50,614 nt of DNA from an uncultured Sphingomonas sp. (GTDB lineage Bacteria > Pseudomonadota > Alphaproteobacteria > Sphingomonadales > Sphingomonadaceae), in contig CAJYIX010000033.1 of NCBI GenBank assembly GCA_913775315.1, positions 1 through 50,614 of the forward strand, read 5' to 3'. The translations under genes and the position numbers were made by a program. Shown one piece after another: positions 25,175 to 35,425 of this stretch. The notes under the pieces were generated by a model. The model was not told the origin of the DNA, searched no databases, and saw nothing but the letters and a program-made list of their open reading frames with translations. Position 1 is the stretch's first letter, and each line of letters begins with the position of its first letter.

Positions 25175-26568
25175 GGCACGCGCGGCTTCGCCCGCTCGGC
25201 GATGTAAGCGGTCACCGCCTCGAACGTCGCGGGAAGGACGTCGTAGCGCTCCTCGCGCTCGAACAGGTCGCCGACGCGCGGCGGCAGCGCGGGGCGGACG
25301 CCCACCGCGCGCTCGACCGCATCGACGAACTTGGCCGGATGGGCGGTGGCGAGCGTCACCGTCGGCGCCTCGCCCTTCAGCGCCACCGCGGCGGCGTAGC
25401 CGATCGCGGTATGCGGATCGAGCACCTGCCCGGCCCCGTCATGCGCGCGCGCCATCGCCGCGGCCATGCCGTCCTCGTCCACCGCGATGCTGCGGAACAG
25501 CGCCGACGCCCCCTCAGACTGCGCATTGGTCAGGCGCATCGCCCGCGTCGATTCGAACCCCGCCATCTGCTCGGCGATCGCCGCGCCGTCGCGATCGGAA
25601 AGGTCGTGGAGCAGTCGCTCGAAGTTCGAGCTCACCTGAATGTCCATCGACGGCGTCGCGGTGGGCGTCACGGTGCCGCTCGAATAATCGCCCGACGACA
25701 ACGCGCGGTGGAGGATGTCGTTGACGTTGGTGGCGACGACCAGCCGCTCGATCGGCAGGCCCATCTTCGCCGCGACATAGCCGGCGAACACGTCGCCGAA
25801 ATTGCCCGTCGGCACGCTGAACGCGACCGCGCGTTCCGGCGCGCCGAGCCGGACGGCGGCGTAGAAATAATAGACCACCTGCGCCATCAACCGTGCCCAG
25901 TTGATCGAGTTGACCGCCGACAGCTTGAAGCGCGCGCTGAACGCGGGGTCGCGGAACATCGCCTTCACCAGCGCCTGCGCGGTGTCGAAGTCGCCCTCGA
26001 TCGCGATGTTGTGGACGTTGGGGGCGAGCACCGTCGTCATCTGCCGCCGCTGCACGTCGCTCACCCGGCCATGCGGGTGGAGCATGAAGATATCGACGCC
26101 CGCACGCCCCGCCAGCGCGTCGATCGCGGCGGAACCGGTGTCGCCGCTGGTCGCACCGATCACCGTCAGCGGCTCGGTCGCGCCGGTCAGGAAGCGTTCG
26201 AACAGCAGCCCTACGAGTTGCAGCGCGACGTCCTTGAACGCCAGCGTGGGCCCATGAAACAGCTCGAGCAGCCACTGGTCGGACTCGAGCTGGACGAGCG
26301 GCGTCACCGCCTTGTGCGCGAACCGGCCATAGGCGGCGGTGCAGAGCTCGCGAAGCTCGTCCTCGGTCAGGCTGCCCGCGACGAACGGCGCCATCACCCG
26401 CACCGCGGTCTCGACATAATCGAGGCCCGCGAGCGCGGCGATCCCGTCGCGGGTCATCGCCGGCCACGCTGCGGGCACGTAGAGCCCGCCGTCCGCCGCC
26501 AACCCCGCCAGCGTCGCGCCCTCGAAGTCGAGGACCGGCGCGCTCCCCCTAGTGCTCACATACCGCAT
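25171..26568 (-). CDS. thrC: Threonine synthase
   Basis: ThrC converts O-phosphohomoserine to threonine using PLP. The 465-residue protein starts MRYVSTRG and contains DGGLYVP near the N terminus, the PLP lysine in GPTLAFKDVALQ, the phosphate loop GATSGDTGSAAI and the NSINWARLMAQVVYYF block. It matches the long bacterial/fungal class of threonine synthase. It is the first gene of a two-gene unit with the methyltransferase. A 93-base divergent gap separates it from the secreted hypothetical protein; no leader or riboswitch was seen there. Confidence 0.95.
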   Translation of the reverse strand: MRYVSTRGSAPVLDFEGATLAGLAADGGLYVPAAWPAMTRDGIAALAGLDYVETAVRVMAPFVAGSLTEDELRELCTAAYGRFAHKAVTPLVQLESDQWLLELFHGPTLAFKDVALQLVGLLFERFLTGATEPLTVIGATSGDTGSAAIDALAGRAGVDIFMLHPHGRVSDVQRRQMTTVLAPNVHNIAIEGDFDTAQALVKAMFRDPAFSARFKLSAVNSINWARLMAQVVYYFYAAVRLGAPERAVAFSVPTGNFGDVFAGYVAAKMGLPIERLVVATNVNDILHRALSSGDYSSGTVTPTATPSMDIQVSSNFERLLHDLSDRDGAAIAEQMAGFESTRAMRLTNAQSEGASALFRSIAVDEDGMAAAMARAHDGAGQVLDPHTAIGYAAAVALKGEAPTVTLATAHPAKFVDAVERAVGVRPALPPRVGDLFEREERYDVLPATFEAVTAYIAERAKPRVP

Positions 26569-26661
26569 GGGCCGCGCTTAGGCGCACGGGCGCGAGACGG
26601 CAATGCAAGGGTTGGTTGGCGGGTGGATGCTTTGGGTATCGCGGGGTGTTAGCATGCGCGG

Positions 26662-27099
26662 ATGCGATGGTTTACCCTGATCCCGGCCATCTGTGCCGCG
26701 ACGCCAGCCTTTGCAGCAGCCGAATGCTACGACCGCATCGTCACGGCCACGATTGCGGCGCAGGTGCCGGTTTCACTCCCTGAGCCGGCAGACGGGTCGA
26801 TCGTCATGCATTGGCCTTGGTTCGTGGACCTCGTGATCGAAAAGCCAAGAGGCGGGATAGAGCGGATAACGGCCCAGACCCTGCGGCACACCTATTTCAG
26901 GCGCGGGCTGCGCGGACGTTGGTTGCTGCGGCAGAACAGCATGGGCAGTTACAACGCGCGATGGAAAGCCGACGAGCGGGGCGCTCGCCGGTGCGCGCGA
27001 AACGCCCCGCCCGCCCAGGCCTATCTCGGCGCCGAGAATCGGGACGCACTCGATCAGCGACGCCGCGAAGGCGAAGCGCGCTACGGCGTCCGCAACTGA
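26662..27099 (+). CDS. Small exported hypothetical protein
   Basis: The 145-residue product has a signal peptide (hydrophobic FTLIPAICAATPAFA, cleavage near residue 19-20), with the mature part beginning ECYDRIVTATIAAQVP. It is basic and Arg-rich in the C-terminal half, with a pair of cysteines. No family is recognised. It lies on the opposite strand between the cytochrome oxidase operon and thrC, and its last 19 bases overlap the 3' end of the SURF1 gene. Codon use looks less GC-biased than neighbours, so it may be a late arrival. Confidence 0.6.
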   Translation: MRWFTLIPAICAATPAFAAAECYDRIVTATIAAQVPVSLPEPADGSIVMHWPWFVDLVIEKPRGGIERITAQTLRHTYFRRGLRGRWLLRQNSMGSYNARWKADERGARRCARNAPPAQAYLGAENRDALDQRRREGEARYGVRN

Positions 27100-27692
27100 C
27101 GCCGCCGCAGCGCGAAGGCGTAAATGACCACCGCCATCGCGGCGAAGGCGAACCACTGGACGGCATAAGCCAGATGATTGTCGGGCACGCTTGACGGATC
27201 GGGGGCGCGGCTGGGCGACAGGCCGGGGGCGAGCGCGGTGGCGGGGACGACCATCGGGGCCGGGTGCGGGCGGGCGCCGAACAGCCGCTCGATGAAGGAG
27301 GTCGCGTCGGGCGCGCGGGTCAGGACGCCGCGCACGAACCCGCCGGGCCAGGCGGGGGTCAGCCGCGGGTCGCTGGCGACGCCGAGGTCGACGACGAACC
27401 CCTCGCGACAGGTGACGAGGAAGCGATAGCCGCTCATGCCGGCCTCGCTCCGCCCCGCCGACCGGCTGGGCGCGGATGGCGCGGTGCAGGTGGCGGTCAC
27501 GCGCGAGAACAATGCGGCGTCGGGCGTCGGCATCGGCAGCGTACGCTCGGGCAGCGCGGCGTTGCGGGCGAAGTCGGCGAGGAGCGCGTGCTTCGCCTCC
27601 CGCCGCTGGAGCTGCCACACGCCCAGCCCCACCATCGCCGCGGCGGCGAGGAGGACGATGAGCGTGGCGACGACCGGCACGCGGGCCTTCAC
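27081..27692 (-). CDS. SURF1 family cytochrome oxidase assembly protein
   Basis: SURF1 proteins help insert heme a into cytochrome c oxidase subunit I. The 203-residue product has two membrane helices: one N-terminal, ending GVWQLQRREAK, and one C-terminal (AYAVQWFAFAAMAVVIYAFALRRR), with the conserved NHLAYAVQWF signature. The periplasmic loop includes FVVDLG. GTG 27692 overlaps the DUF983 stop (GTGA). It is the last gene of the oxidase operon. Slightly shorter than typical SURF1 (about 230), but all family landmarks are present. Confidence 0.9.
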   Translation of the reverse strand: MKARVPVVATLIVLLAAAAMVGLGVWQLQRREAKHALLADFARNAALPERTLPMPTPDAALFSRVTATCTAPSAPSRSAGRSEAGMSGYRFLVTCREGFVVDLGVASDPRLTPAWPGGFVRGVLTRAPDATSFIERLFGARPHPAPMVVPATALAPGLSPSRAPDPSSVPDNHLAYAVQWFAFAAMAVVIYAFALRRRQLRTP

Positions 27693-28084
27693 CGGATGCG
27701 CCCCTCGCCCGCGCCGTTCTTCCATTCGAGCGCGGCCAGCGCCGCCTTGGTCCAGCGCGTGGTGATCGTGACGGACACGAACGTCAGCGGCAGCCACAGC
27801 GCGACATGCACCCACCAGGGCGGCGCATAGGCCAGCTCGACCACGATCCCCAGGATCGTGACGATCGTGCCGATGCCGAGCGTCAGGAACGCCGCCGCGC
27901 CGTCGCCCACGTTGAACGCGGAGAAGTCGAGGCCGCAGTTGCTGCACTTGTCGGCGAAGCGCAGCACGCCCGCGAAAAGCGTCGGCGCGTTGCAGCGGGG
28001 GCAAAGCCCGCGCGTCGCCTGAACGAACAAAGGGGCCGGCGCTCCCTCAGGCGCGCCGACCCCCCGATGATCCTCGCTGCTCAA
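27689..28084 (-). CDS. DUF983 family protein, cox operon
   Basis: The 131-residue protein has a zinc-ribbon-like RGLCPRCN...CSNCGLDF segment followed by two membrane helices (about 64-86 and 90-110) and a charged tail. DUF983 genes sit in alphaproteobacterial oxidase operons between coxC and SURF1 and are presumed assembly factors; the function is unproven. The most likely start is TTG 28084, overlapping the coxC stop (TTGA), since no in-frame ATG or GTG exists between it and the CPRC motif. Confidence 0.82.
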   Translation of the reverse strand: MSSEDHRGVGAPEGAPAPLFVQATRGLCPRCNAPTLFAGVLRFADKCSNCGLDFSAFNVGDGAAAFLTLGIGTIVTILGIVVELAYAPPWWVHVALWLPLTFVSVTITTRWTKAALAALEWKNGAGEGRIR

Positions 28085-28980
28085 CCGCCGTGCGTCGGCG
28101 CGCCCCAGCCGCCCCACACATAGACGACGACGAACAGGAACAGCCACACCACGTCGACGAAGTGCCAGTACCAAGCCGCCGCCTCGAACCCGAAATGCTG
28201 GCGCGGGGTGAAGTGGCCGCGATAGGCGCGGACGAGGTTGACGATCAGGAAGATCGTGCCGACCGCGACGTGGAAGCCGTGGAAGCCCGTCGCCATGTAG
28301 AAGGCCGAGCTGTAGTTCGACTTGCCGAAGTCGAACGGCGCGTGCGCATACTCATAGGCCTGGATCGAGCTGAAGAGCAGGCCGAGCAGGATCGTGAGCC
28401 ACAGGCCCTTGAGCACGCCGTCGCGGTTGCCGACGCCGATCAGGCCCCAGATGCCCGTCTTCTCGCCGCCGCGCTCGCCATGGATCAGCGCATGGTGCGC
28501 CCAGGTGATCGTGGTGCCCGACAGCAGCAGGATGAAGGTGTTGAGCAGCGGGAATTCGAAGGCGTTGATGACCTCCATCCCCTTGGGCGGCCACGAGGCG
28601 ACCGCGTCGGCCGCGACCGACACCACGCCCTCGGCATATTCGACCGGCACCGGGAACAGCGTGTAGTCGAAGAACGCCCAGAACCAGCCGAGGAAGAACA
28701 TGACTTCCGAGGCGATGAACAGGATCATGCCGTAGCGAAGGTGGAGCTGCACGACGGGCGTGTGGTCGCCCGCATGCGCCTCTCGCACCACGTCGGCCCA
28801 CCAGCAGTACATGGTGAAGAGGACGCCCGCGAGGCCCGCGAGGAACAGCCAGCCGCCGCCCGCCGCCTCGTGCATCCACATGATGCCGCCCGACGCCATG
28901 CCCAGCGCCGAGAACGAGCCGATGATCGGCCACGCGCTGGGGGGTAGGATGTGGTAATCGTGATTCTTGGCGCCGGCCAT
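28081..28980 (-). CDS. coxC: Cytochrome c oxidase subunit III
   Basis: CoxC is the third core subunit of the aa3-type oxidase. The 299-residue polytopic protein has about seven helices and the conserved segments YHILPPSAWPI, the FIASEVMFFLGWFWAFF helix with its lipid-contacting Glu, GFHGFHVAVGT and the C-terminal HFGFEAAAWYWHFVDVVWL block. It ends VYVWGGWGAPTHGG. It follows ctaG by 49 bases and overlaps DUF983. Confidence 0.96.
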   Translation of the reverse strand: MAGAKNHDYHILPPSAWPIIGSFSALGMASGGIMWMHEAAGGGWLFLAGLAGVLFTMYCWWADVVREAHAGDHTPVVQLHLRYGMILFIASEVMFFLGWFWAFFDYTLFPVPVEYAEGVVSVAADAVASWPPKGMEVINAFEFPLLNTFILLLSGTTITWAHHALIHGERGGEKTGIWGLIGVGNRDGVLKGLWLTILLGLLFSSIQAYEYAHAPFDFGKSNYSSAFYMATGFHGFHVAVGTIFLIVNLVRAYRGHFTPRQHFGFEAAAWYWHFVDVVWLFLFVVVYVWGGWGAPTHGG

Positions 28981-29029
28981 CTACTCGTCCCTGTCCTTCG
29001 GCCTTTTTCAGGCAATGCTTTGGCTTGCT

Positions 29030-29566
29030 CTAGCTTGCCTTTTTGCCCGAATCCACCGGGTAAAAGGTGTAGCTGAGCGTGATCTCCTGCACGCTGGCGG
29101 CGTCCGGATCGTCGGCGAGCTTGGGGTCGACGAAATAGACCACCGGCATGCGCACTTCCTCGCCCGGCTTCAGCGTCTGCTCCGAAAAGCAGAAGCACTG
29201 GATCTTGTTGAAATACTTGCCCGCCTGATCGGGGGTCACATTGAACGTGGCGGTGCCGGTGATGGGCTTGTCGCTGAGGTTCTTCGCCGTGAAGAACGCC
29301 ATCTTGCGCGCGCCGAGCGCCGCACGTTCGGTCCGCTGCTCGGGCGCGAACCGCCACGGCATGTCCTTGGACACGTTGCTGTCGAAGGCGACGGTGACGA
29401 TCTTGCCCTTGACCGCGCCCGGCGCCGCCGCTGCCTTTTGCGTGGTGCCGTTGAGGCCGGTCACCTGACAGAAGACGCGGTAGAGCGGCACGCTGGCAAA
29501 GCCGAGGCCGGTCATGCTGGCGACGCCGATCGCGGCGAGCAAAGCGGTGCGGGCGTTGCGGTCCAT
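29030..29566 (-). CDS. ctaG: Cytochrome c oxidase assembly protein CtaG/Cox11
   Basis: Cox11 delivers copper to the CuB site of subunit I. The 178-residue protein has an N-terminal membrane helix (about 8-25) with FCQVTGLNGTT, and a periplasmic Ig-like domain containing the copper ligands in CFCFSEQTLKPGE. It ends with FVDPKL...ITLSYTFYPV, typical of the family. It begins 1 base after the stop of the 41-residue membrane peptide gene. Confidence 0.95.
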   Translation of the reverse strand: MDRNARTALLAAIGVASMTGLGFASVPLYRVFCQVTGLNGTTQKAAAAPGAVKGKIVTVAFDSNVSKDMPWRFAPEQRTERAALGARKMAFFTAKNLSDKPITGTATFNVTPDQAGKYFNKIQCFCFSEQTLKPGEEVRMPVVYFVDPKLADDPDAASVQEITLSYTFYPVDSGKKAS

Positions 29567-29567
29567 G

Positions 29568-29693
29568 CTACTTGGTCATCTTGACGATGCTGATCGCGAA
29601 GACGAGCAACACGAACCCGCCAAGCAGCAGCGCCATCACTTTCGCGCGCCCGGCCTGGCGCGCGCGGATCCCCCGCTCCTCCTCCGGGCTCAT
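29568..29693 (-). CDS. Small single-TM protein of the cox operon (CoxF-like)
   Basis: The 41-residue product has a charged N terminus ([17 protein letters not shown]) and one membrane helix ([21 protein letters not shown]). ATG 29693 overlaps the ctaB stop (ATGA), and the ctaG start follows 1 base after its stop, so it is tightly bound into the operon. A peptide of this form between ctaB and ctaG is often seen in alphaproteobacteria; function unknown. Confidence 0.82.
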   Translation of the reverse strand: MSPEEERGIRARQAGRAKVMALLLGGFVLLVFAISIVKMTK

Positions 29694-30598
29694 GCCAGCA
29701 CCCAGCGGTCGACGACCAGCGCGCCGAACAGGATAAAGAGGTAGAGGATCGAGTATTTGAACAGCTGCTTCTCGGGCTTCATGCCCGCGTCGCTGGTGCG
29801 GAACGTCACCACTGCGGCCAGCACGGCGAAGATCAGCGTCGTCGCCACCGCCACGGTGCCATAGATCCAGCCCGCCAGCGCCAGTGGCCACGGCGCGACC
29901 GCGGCGACGGCCATCGGGATCGTATAGAGCCCGATCTGCTGGCGCGTCACCCGCTCGCCCGCCACCACCGGCAGCATCGGCACGCCGGCATTGCCGTAGT
30001 CGGTCTTCACGAACAGCGCGAGCGCCCAGAAATGCGGCGGCGTCCACAGGAAGATGAGCGTGAAGAGCAGGACCGGCATCAGCGTCACATCGCCCGTCGC
30101 CGCCGCCCAGCCGATCATCGGCGGGAACGCCCCGGCGGCACCGCCGATGACAATGTTCTGCGGCGTCCGGCGCTTCAGCCAGACGGTATAGACCATGACG
30201 TAGAACAGGATCGAGACGAGCAGGATCGCCGCCGTCACCCAGTTGGTCGCCAGCCCCATCAGCACGACAGAAAAGCCGCCGAGCCCGACGCCGAAATGCA
30301 GCGCCGATTCGCGCGACATGCGCCCGGCTGGCAGCGGCCGGGCGCGGGTGCGCTTCATCAGCGCATCGATGTCCGCCTCATACCACTGGTTGAGCGCGCC
30401 CGCCGCGCCCGCCGCCATCGCGATGCACAGGATCGCGGTGAAGCCGATCACCGGATGCACGCTCACTGGCGCGGCGAGCAGCCCGCACAGGCCGGTGAAG
30501 ACGACGAGCGTCAGCACGCGCGGCTTGCAGAGGGCGAGGAAGTCGCGCCAGTCGGCGACCGGCGGCGCGGCCGACAGGGTCGTAGCGGTGGGGGTCAT
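29690..30598 (-). CDS. ctaB: Heme o synthase (protoheme IX farnesyltransferase)
   Basis: CtaB adds a farnesyl group to heme b to give heme o. The 302-residue membrane protein of the UbiA fold has the first prenyl-diphosphate/Mg motif [15 protein letters not shown], the family RARPLPAG segment and a second acidic site in [14 protein letters not shown]. Nine membrane helices are expected. ATG 30598 is preferred to ATG 30619. It is separated from ctaD by an intrinsic terminator. Confidence 0.96.
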   Translation of the reverse strand: MTPTATTLSAAPPVADWRDFLALCKPRVLTLVVFTGLCGLLAAPVSVHPVIGFTAILCIAMAAGAAGALNQWYEADIDALMKRTRARPLPAGRMSRESALHFGVGLGGFSVVLMGLATNWVTAAILLVSILFYVMVYTVWLKRRTPQNIVIGGAAGAFPPMIGWAAATGDVTLMPVLLFTLIFLWTPPHFWALALFVKTDYGNAGVPMLPVVAGERVTRQQIGLYTIPMAVAAVAPWPLALAGWIYGTVAVATTLIFAVLAAVVTFRTSDAGMKPEKQLFKYSILYLFILFGALVVDRWVLA

Positions 30599-30663
30599 GG
30601 GCGCTTCCCATAACGTCAAGTCGCGCGAGGGGAAAGAGGAGGCCGGGACTGCCTTGCCCAGAC

Positions 30664-30693
30664 GAAAACGGGCGGCCCTTTCGGACCGCCCGG
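30664..30693 (-). terminator. Intrinsic terminator after ctaD
   Basis: On the minus strand CGGGCGG and CCGCCCG form a stem (30692-30686 with 30675-30669) around a GAAA-containing loop, followed by TTTTCG. It is placed 30 bases beyond the ctaD stop and before ctaB. It is the best rho-independent terminator seen in the window and should separate or attenuate the coxB-ctaD transcript from the assembly genes. Confidence 0.8.
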
Positions 30694-30722
30694 TTCCTTT
30701 GCGACCCGCTGGGGTGCGGGGA

Positions 30723-32411
<1,689 letters not shown>

Positions 32412-33545
32412 TCAGCTTTCCGTCGCGGCGTTGCCGGTGGCAGCGCCTGCTTCAGTCTGGTTCGAAGTCGCGGCTTCGGCAGCGGCGGGGGCCGGCGCGG
32501 CAGCAGCGGCGGGCGCAGCGGCCGGCGCGGCAGCAGGCGCCGCACCCGGCATCGTGCCGCCCTTCGACGCGACCCAGCGCGCGAACACGTCGGGCGCGAC
32601 CGCCTCGACCGCGATTGGCATGTACGCATGGCGCGCACCGCACAGCTCGGAGCACTGGCCGAAATAGAGGCCCGGTTCCTTGATCGTGAAGCTCTTCTCG
32701 TTGAGGCGACCGGGGACCGCATCGAGCTTCACCCAGAAGGCCGGCATCGCCCAGCTGTGGATCACGTCGTTCGCCGTGGTGATGAGCCGGATCGGCACGC
32801 CCACGGGCAGCACGATGCGGTTGTCGACCGCCAGCAGGCGCGGGCCGTCGGCGTCGGTGCGGTAACGCTGGCCGGCGGGCACCTCGCTCTTTTCCTTGAG
32901 CAGGTTCGCGGTGACTGAGAAGCCGCCGTGATCCGGGAACTCGTACGTCCAGTACCACTGATTACCGATCGCCTTGAGCGTCACGGCGTTGTCGGGCGCG
33001 GGCTCGTACTGCGCGGCGAGCAGCCTGATCGACGGGATCGCGATCAGCGCCAGGATGATGACCGGCGCGGCGGTCCAGATCACTTCGATCAGCGTGTTGT
33101 GGCTGGTCTTCGACGGGGTCGGATTGGCCCCGCGGCGATAGCGCAGCACCACCCAGCCGAGCAGGCCGAGCACGAACAGCGAGATGATCGTGATGACGGG
33201 CAGCAGGATGACGTTGTGGAACCACTCGGCGCTTTCGCCGAGTTCGGTCGCCTGATGCTGGATGCCGATCGCACGGTCGGTCGGCTGGCCGATGCCGGGA
33301 CGCACCTTGAGCAGCGGCTCGCCCGCGGCGTCGAGCGTCGGGTCGGCGGGCTTGGCGGCGGCGGCCGCCGCCGGGGCGGCAGCGGCAGGCGCGCCCTCAC
33401 CCGGCGCACCCGGCGCGGGCGCCGTGGCTTGCGTCGCTGCCGGCGCGCCTGCGGCGGCGGTCGGCGGCGGCGTCTGCGCGGTGGCCGCGCCGGCGATCGC
33501 CAGCGCGCCTGCCAGCGCGAAAATCGTCAGTCCCTGTTTGCGCAT
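32412..33545 (-). CDS. coxB: Cytochrome c oxidase subunit II
   Basis: CoxB receives electrons from cytochrome c at the CuA centre. The 377-residue product has a signal peptide, an Ala/Pro-rich linker (about residues 24-66), two membrane helices (about 110-132 and 151-172) and a cupredoxin domain. The binuclear CuA site is in GQCSELCGARHAYMPI. A second low-complexity tail of Ala/Pro repeats (about 335-377) follows the CuA domain and is absent from most relatives. It is the first gene of the oxidase operon. Confidence 0.95.
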   Translation of the reverse strand: MRKQGLTIFALAGALAIAGAATAQTPPPTAAAGAPAATQATAPAPGAPGEGAPAAAAPAAAAAAKPADPTLDAAGEPLLKVRPGIGQPTDRAIGIQHQATELGESAEWFHNVILLPVITIISLFVLGLLGWVVLRYRRGANPTPSKTSHNTLIEVIWTAAPVIILALIAIPSIRLLAAQYEPAPDNAVTLKAIGNQWYWTYEFPDHGGFSVTANLLKEKSEVPAGQRYRTDADGPRLLAVDNRIVLPVGVPIRLITTANDVIHSWAMPAFWVKLDAVPGRLNEKSFTIKEPGLYFGQCSELCGARHAYMPIAVEAVAPDVFARWVASKGGTMPGAAPAAAPAAAPAAAAAPAPAAAEAATSNQTEAGAATGNAATES

Positions 33546-33628
33546 CGTCTCAGGTCATCCCACATGCTTTTCCGGCACGGGCCTTCCGCCCCACCCCGAG
33601 CGCTCTCGAAAGGGCGCTTCTTTTCGGG

Positions 33629-33657
33629 CCTATACGCAGCCTTTCCGCGAGCCTCAA
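33629..33657 (-). promoter_or_regulatory. Candidate promoter of the cytochrome oxidase operon
   Basis: On the minus strand TTGAGG (33657-33652) and TATAGG (33634-33629) lie 17 bases apart. Transcription would start near 33622, giving a leader of about 77 bases before the coxB ATG at 33545. Spacing is ideal and both boxes match the sigma70 consensus in four or five positions. It shares the 192-base gap with pyrE, which is transcribed the other way. Confidence 0.5.
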
Positions 33658-33737
33658 GCACTGCGCGCCCGTTCTTTGGGTCGCGGGCCCCGAGGGCCGT
33701 GTTGCCGTGGTTCGTCCGCGCGCCTAATCAGCGCGTC

Positions 33738-34319
33738 ATGACCGACCAAGAGATCCTTGCCGAGTTCCGGGCCGCCGACGCGCTGCTCGAGGGCCATTTC
33801 ATCCTGTCGTCCGGGCTGCGCAGCCCCCGCTATCTTCAGTGCGCGCGCGTGCTGATGGACCCGCGCCGCGGCGCCCGCCTGGCCGAGGCGCTGGCGGCAA
33901 CCCTGCCCACCGACCTGCGCGCCTCGATCGACGCGGTGGTTTCTCCGGCGATGGGCGGGGTGATCGCGGGGCACGAGATGGGTCGCGCGCTCGGCGTGCC
34001 CGCCATGTTTCTCGAGCGGCCCGAGGGCGTGTTCGAGCTGCGCCGCGGCTTCCGCCTCGATGCCGGCGCGCGCGTGCTGATGATGGAGGATGTCGTCACG
34101 ACCGGGCTTTCGTCGCGAGAGGCGATCGCGGCGATCGGCCGCGCGGGCGGCACCGTGGTCGCCGCCGCCAGCCTGGTCGATCGCTCGGGCGGCACCGCGG
34201 ACCTCGGCGTACCGTTCTTCCCGCTGATCCGCATCGACGTGCCGACCTACGAAGCCGACGCGCTCCCGCCCGAACTCGCCGCCATCCCCGCGATCAAGCC
34301 GGGGAGCCGCGCGGCGTGA
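33738..34319 (+). CDS. pyrE: Orotate phosphoribosyltransferase
   Basis: PyrE converts orotate and PRPP to OMP in pyrimidine synthesis. The 193-residue protein has the HFILSSGLRSPRYLQC orotate-binding start and the PRPP-binding motif VLMMEDVVTTGLSS. ATG 33738 begins at MTDQEI. It is followed by a serine hydrolase gene overlapping by 4 bases. Confidence 0.94.
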   Translation: MTDQEILAEFRAADALLEGHFILSSGLRSPRYLQCARVLMDPRRGARLAEALAATLPTDLRASIDAVVSPAMGGVIAGHEMGRALGVPAMFLERPEGVFELRRGFRLDAGARVLMMEDVVTTGLSSREAIAAIGRAGGTVVAAASLVDRSGGTADLGVPFFPLIRIDVPTYEADALPPELAAIPAIKPGSRAA

Positions 34320-35425
34320 TCCACGCGGCGCTGGCCCCGCTGATCGCGCTGCTGCTTTCGGCACAGACGCAGCCTCGACCGGCTGAACCGCCGGTCGACG
34401 GGGCTGCGGTGCTCGCCGCGATCGACCCGGCCAGGGCGGCGGGCACCATCCTCGTCGCGCGCGGCGATCGCATCGTGTTCGAAAGCGCCATTGGAACCGT
34501 CGATCCGGCGGGCACGGTGCCGCATCGGCTGGGCCAGGTCTGGCGCTGGGCGTCGGTCACGAAACAGGTGACGGCGACGATCGCGATGCAGGAAGTGGCG
34601 GCGGGGCGCCTCGACCTCGACGCGCCGATCCGCCGCTATCTGCCCGACAGCAAGGCACCCTTCGCCGACCGGATCACCGCGCGCATGCTGATGCAGCACA
34701 TCTCCGGCCTGCCGCATACCGAGGATGCGCCCGGCGGGCCGGAGGACTGGTCCGATTTCTATCGCGCCCCGCTCGGCAGCGCGGGCACGGGCCGGAAATG
34801 GTGCGAGGGGCCGACCGACCGCGCGCCGCCCGCCGCCTTTCACTATGGCGACTGCGACTTCATCATGATGGGCGCGGTGATCGAGGCGACCAGCGGCAAA
34901 CCCTATGCCGCCCTCATCCGCGAGCGGATCGTCCGGCCGCTCGGGCTGCGCAGCGTCGAGCTGTTCCCGCGCCGCGTGCCGACCGTGGTCGGTTATGAAA
35001 ACGGCAGGCGCGAATCGTCACGCTTCCGCATTGAGAATTTCGGCGCAGCCGGGGCGCTGTACGGCACGACCCGCGATCTGCTGGCCTTCGATCGCGCGCT
35101 GATGACAGGCAGGCTGCTGCCCGCAGCGGCGCGCGCCCAGATGTGGACCGGCGATCCAAAGCTCGGCTTCGCCGCGTTCGGGCAATGGGCGTTCGAGACG
35201 CCGCTCAAGAACTGCGGGGCGAAGCCCGTCCGCATCATCGAACGGCGCGGGGCGATCGGCGGCGTCGTCCTGCGCAACATCATCCTGCCCGATCTGGACA
35301 CCGTCATCATCATGACAAGTAACCGCGCAGAGGCGGACGCCGCTTACGGCGAAATCTGGCAGCAGGCGGGCATCACCCACGACGTGATGCGGGCGCTGCT
35401 GTGCAAGGGAGGAACCCCGGCATGA
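34316..35425 (+). CDS. Exported serine hydrolase with degenerate motifs
   Basis: The 369-residue beta-lactamase-fold protein has an N-terminal signal-like segment ([14 protein letters not shown]). The SxxK motif is S80-V-T-K83. The second motif is Y177-G-D179 instead of Y-x-N, and no clear HxG/KTG third motif is seen: the equivalent strand reads [11 protein letters not shown]. It may be a weak esterase or peptidase, or non-catalytic. It overlaps both pyrE (GTGA, 34316-34319) and pdxJ (ATGA, 35422-35425), so it is locked into a housekeeping operon. Substrate unknown. Confidence 0.82.
   Translation: MIHAALAPLIALLLSAQTQPRPAEPPVDGAAVLAAIDPARAAGTILVARGDRIVFESAIGTVDPAGTVPHRLGQVWRWASVTKQVTATIAMQEVAAGRLDLDAPIRRYLPDSKAPFADRITARMLMQHISGLPHTEDAPGGPEDWSDFYRAPLGSAGTGRKWCEGPTDRAPPAAFHYGDCDFIMMGAVIEATSGKPYAALIRERIVRPLGLRSVELFPRRVPTVVGYENGRRESSRFRIENFGAAGALYGTTRDLLAFDRALMTGRLLPAAARAQMWTGDPKLGFAAFGQWAFETPLKNCGAKPVRIIERRGAIGGVVLRNIILPDLDTVIIMTSNRAEADAAYGEIWQQAGITHDVMRALLCKGGTPA

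Noticed and set aside
26569-26661. Threonine leader or riboswitch upstream of thrC
   Set aside because: The 93-base gap shows no leader peptide with Thr/Ile codons and no recognisable riboswitch core.
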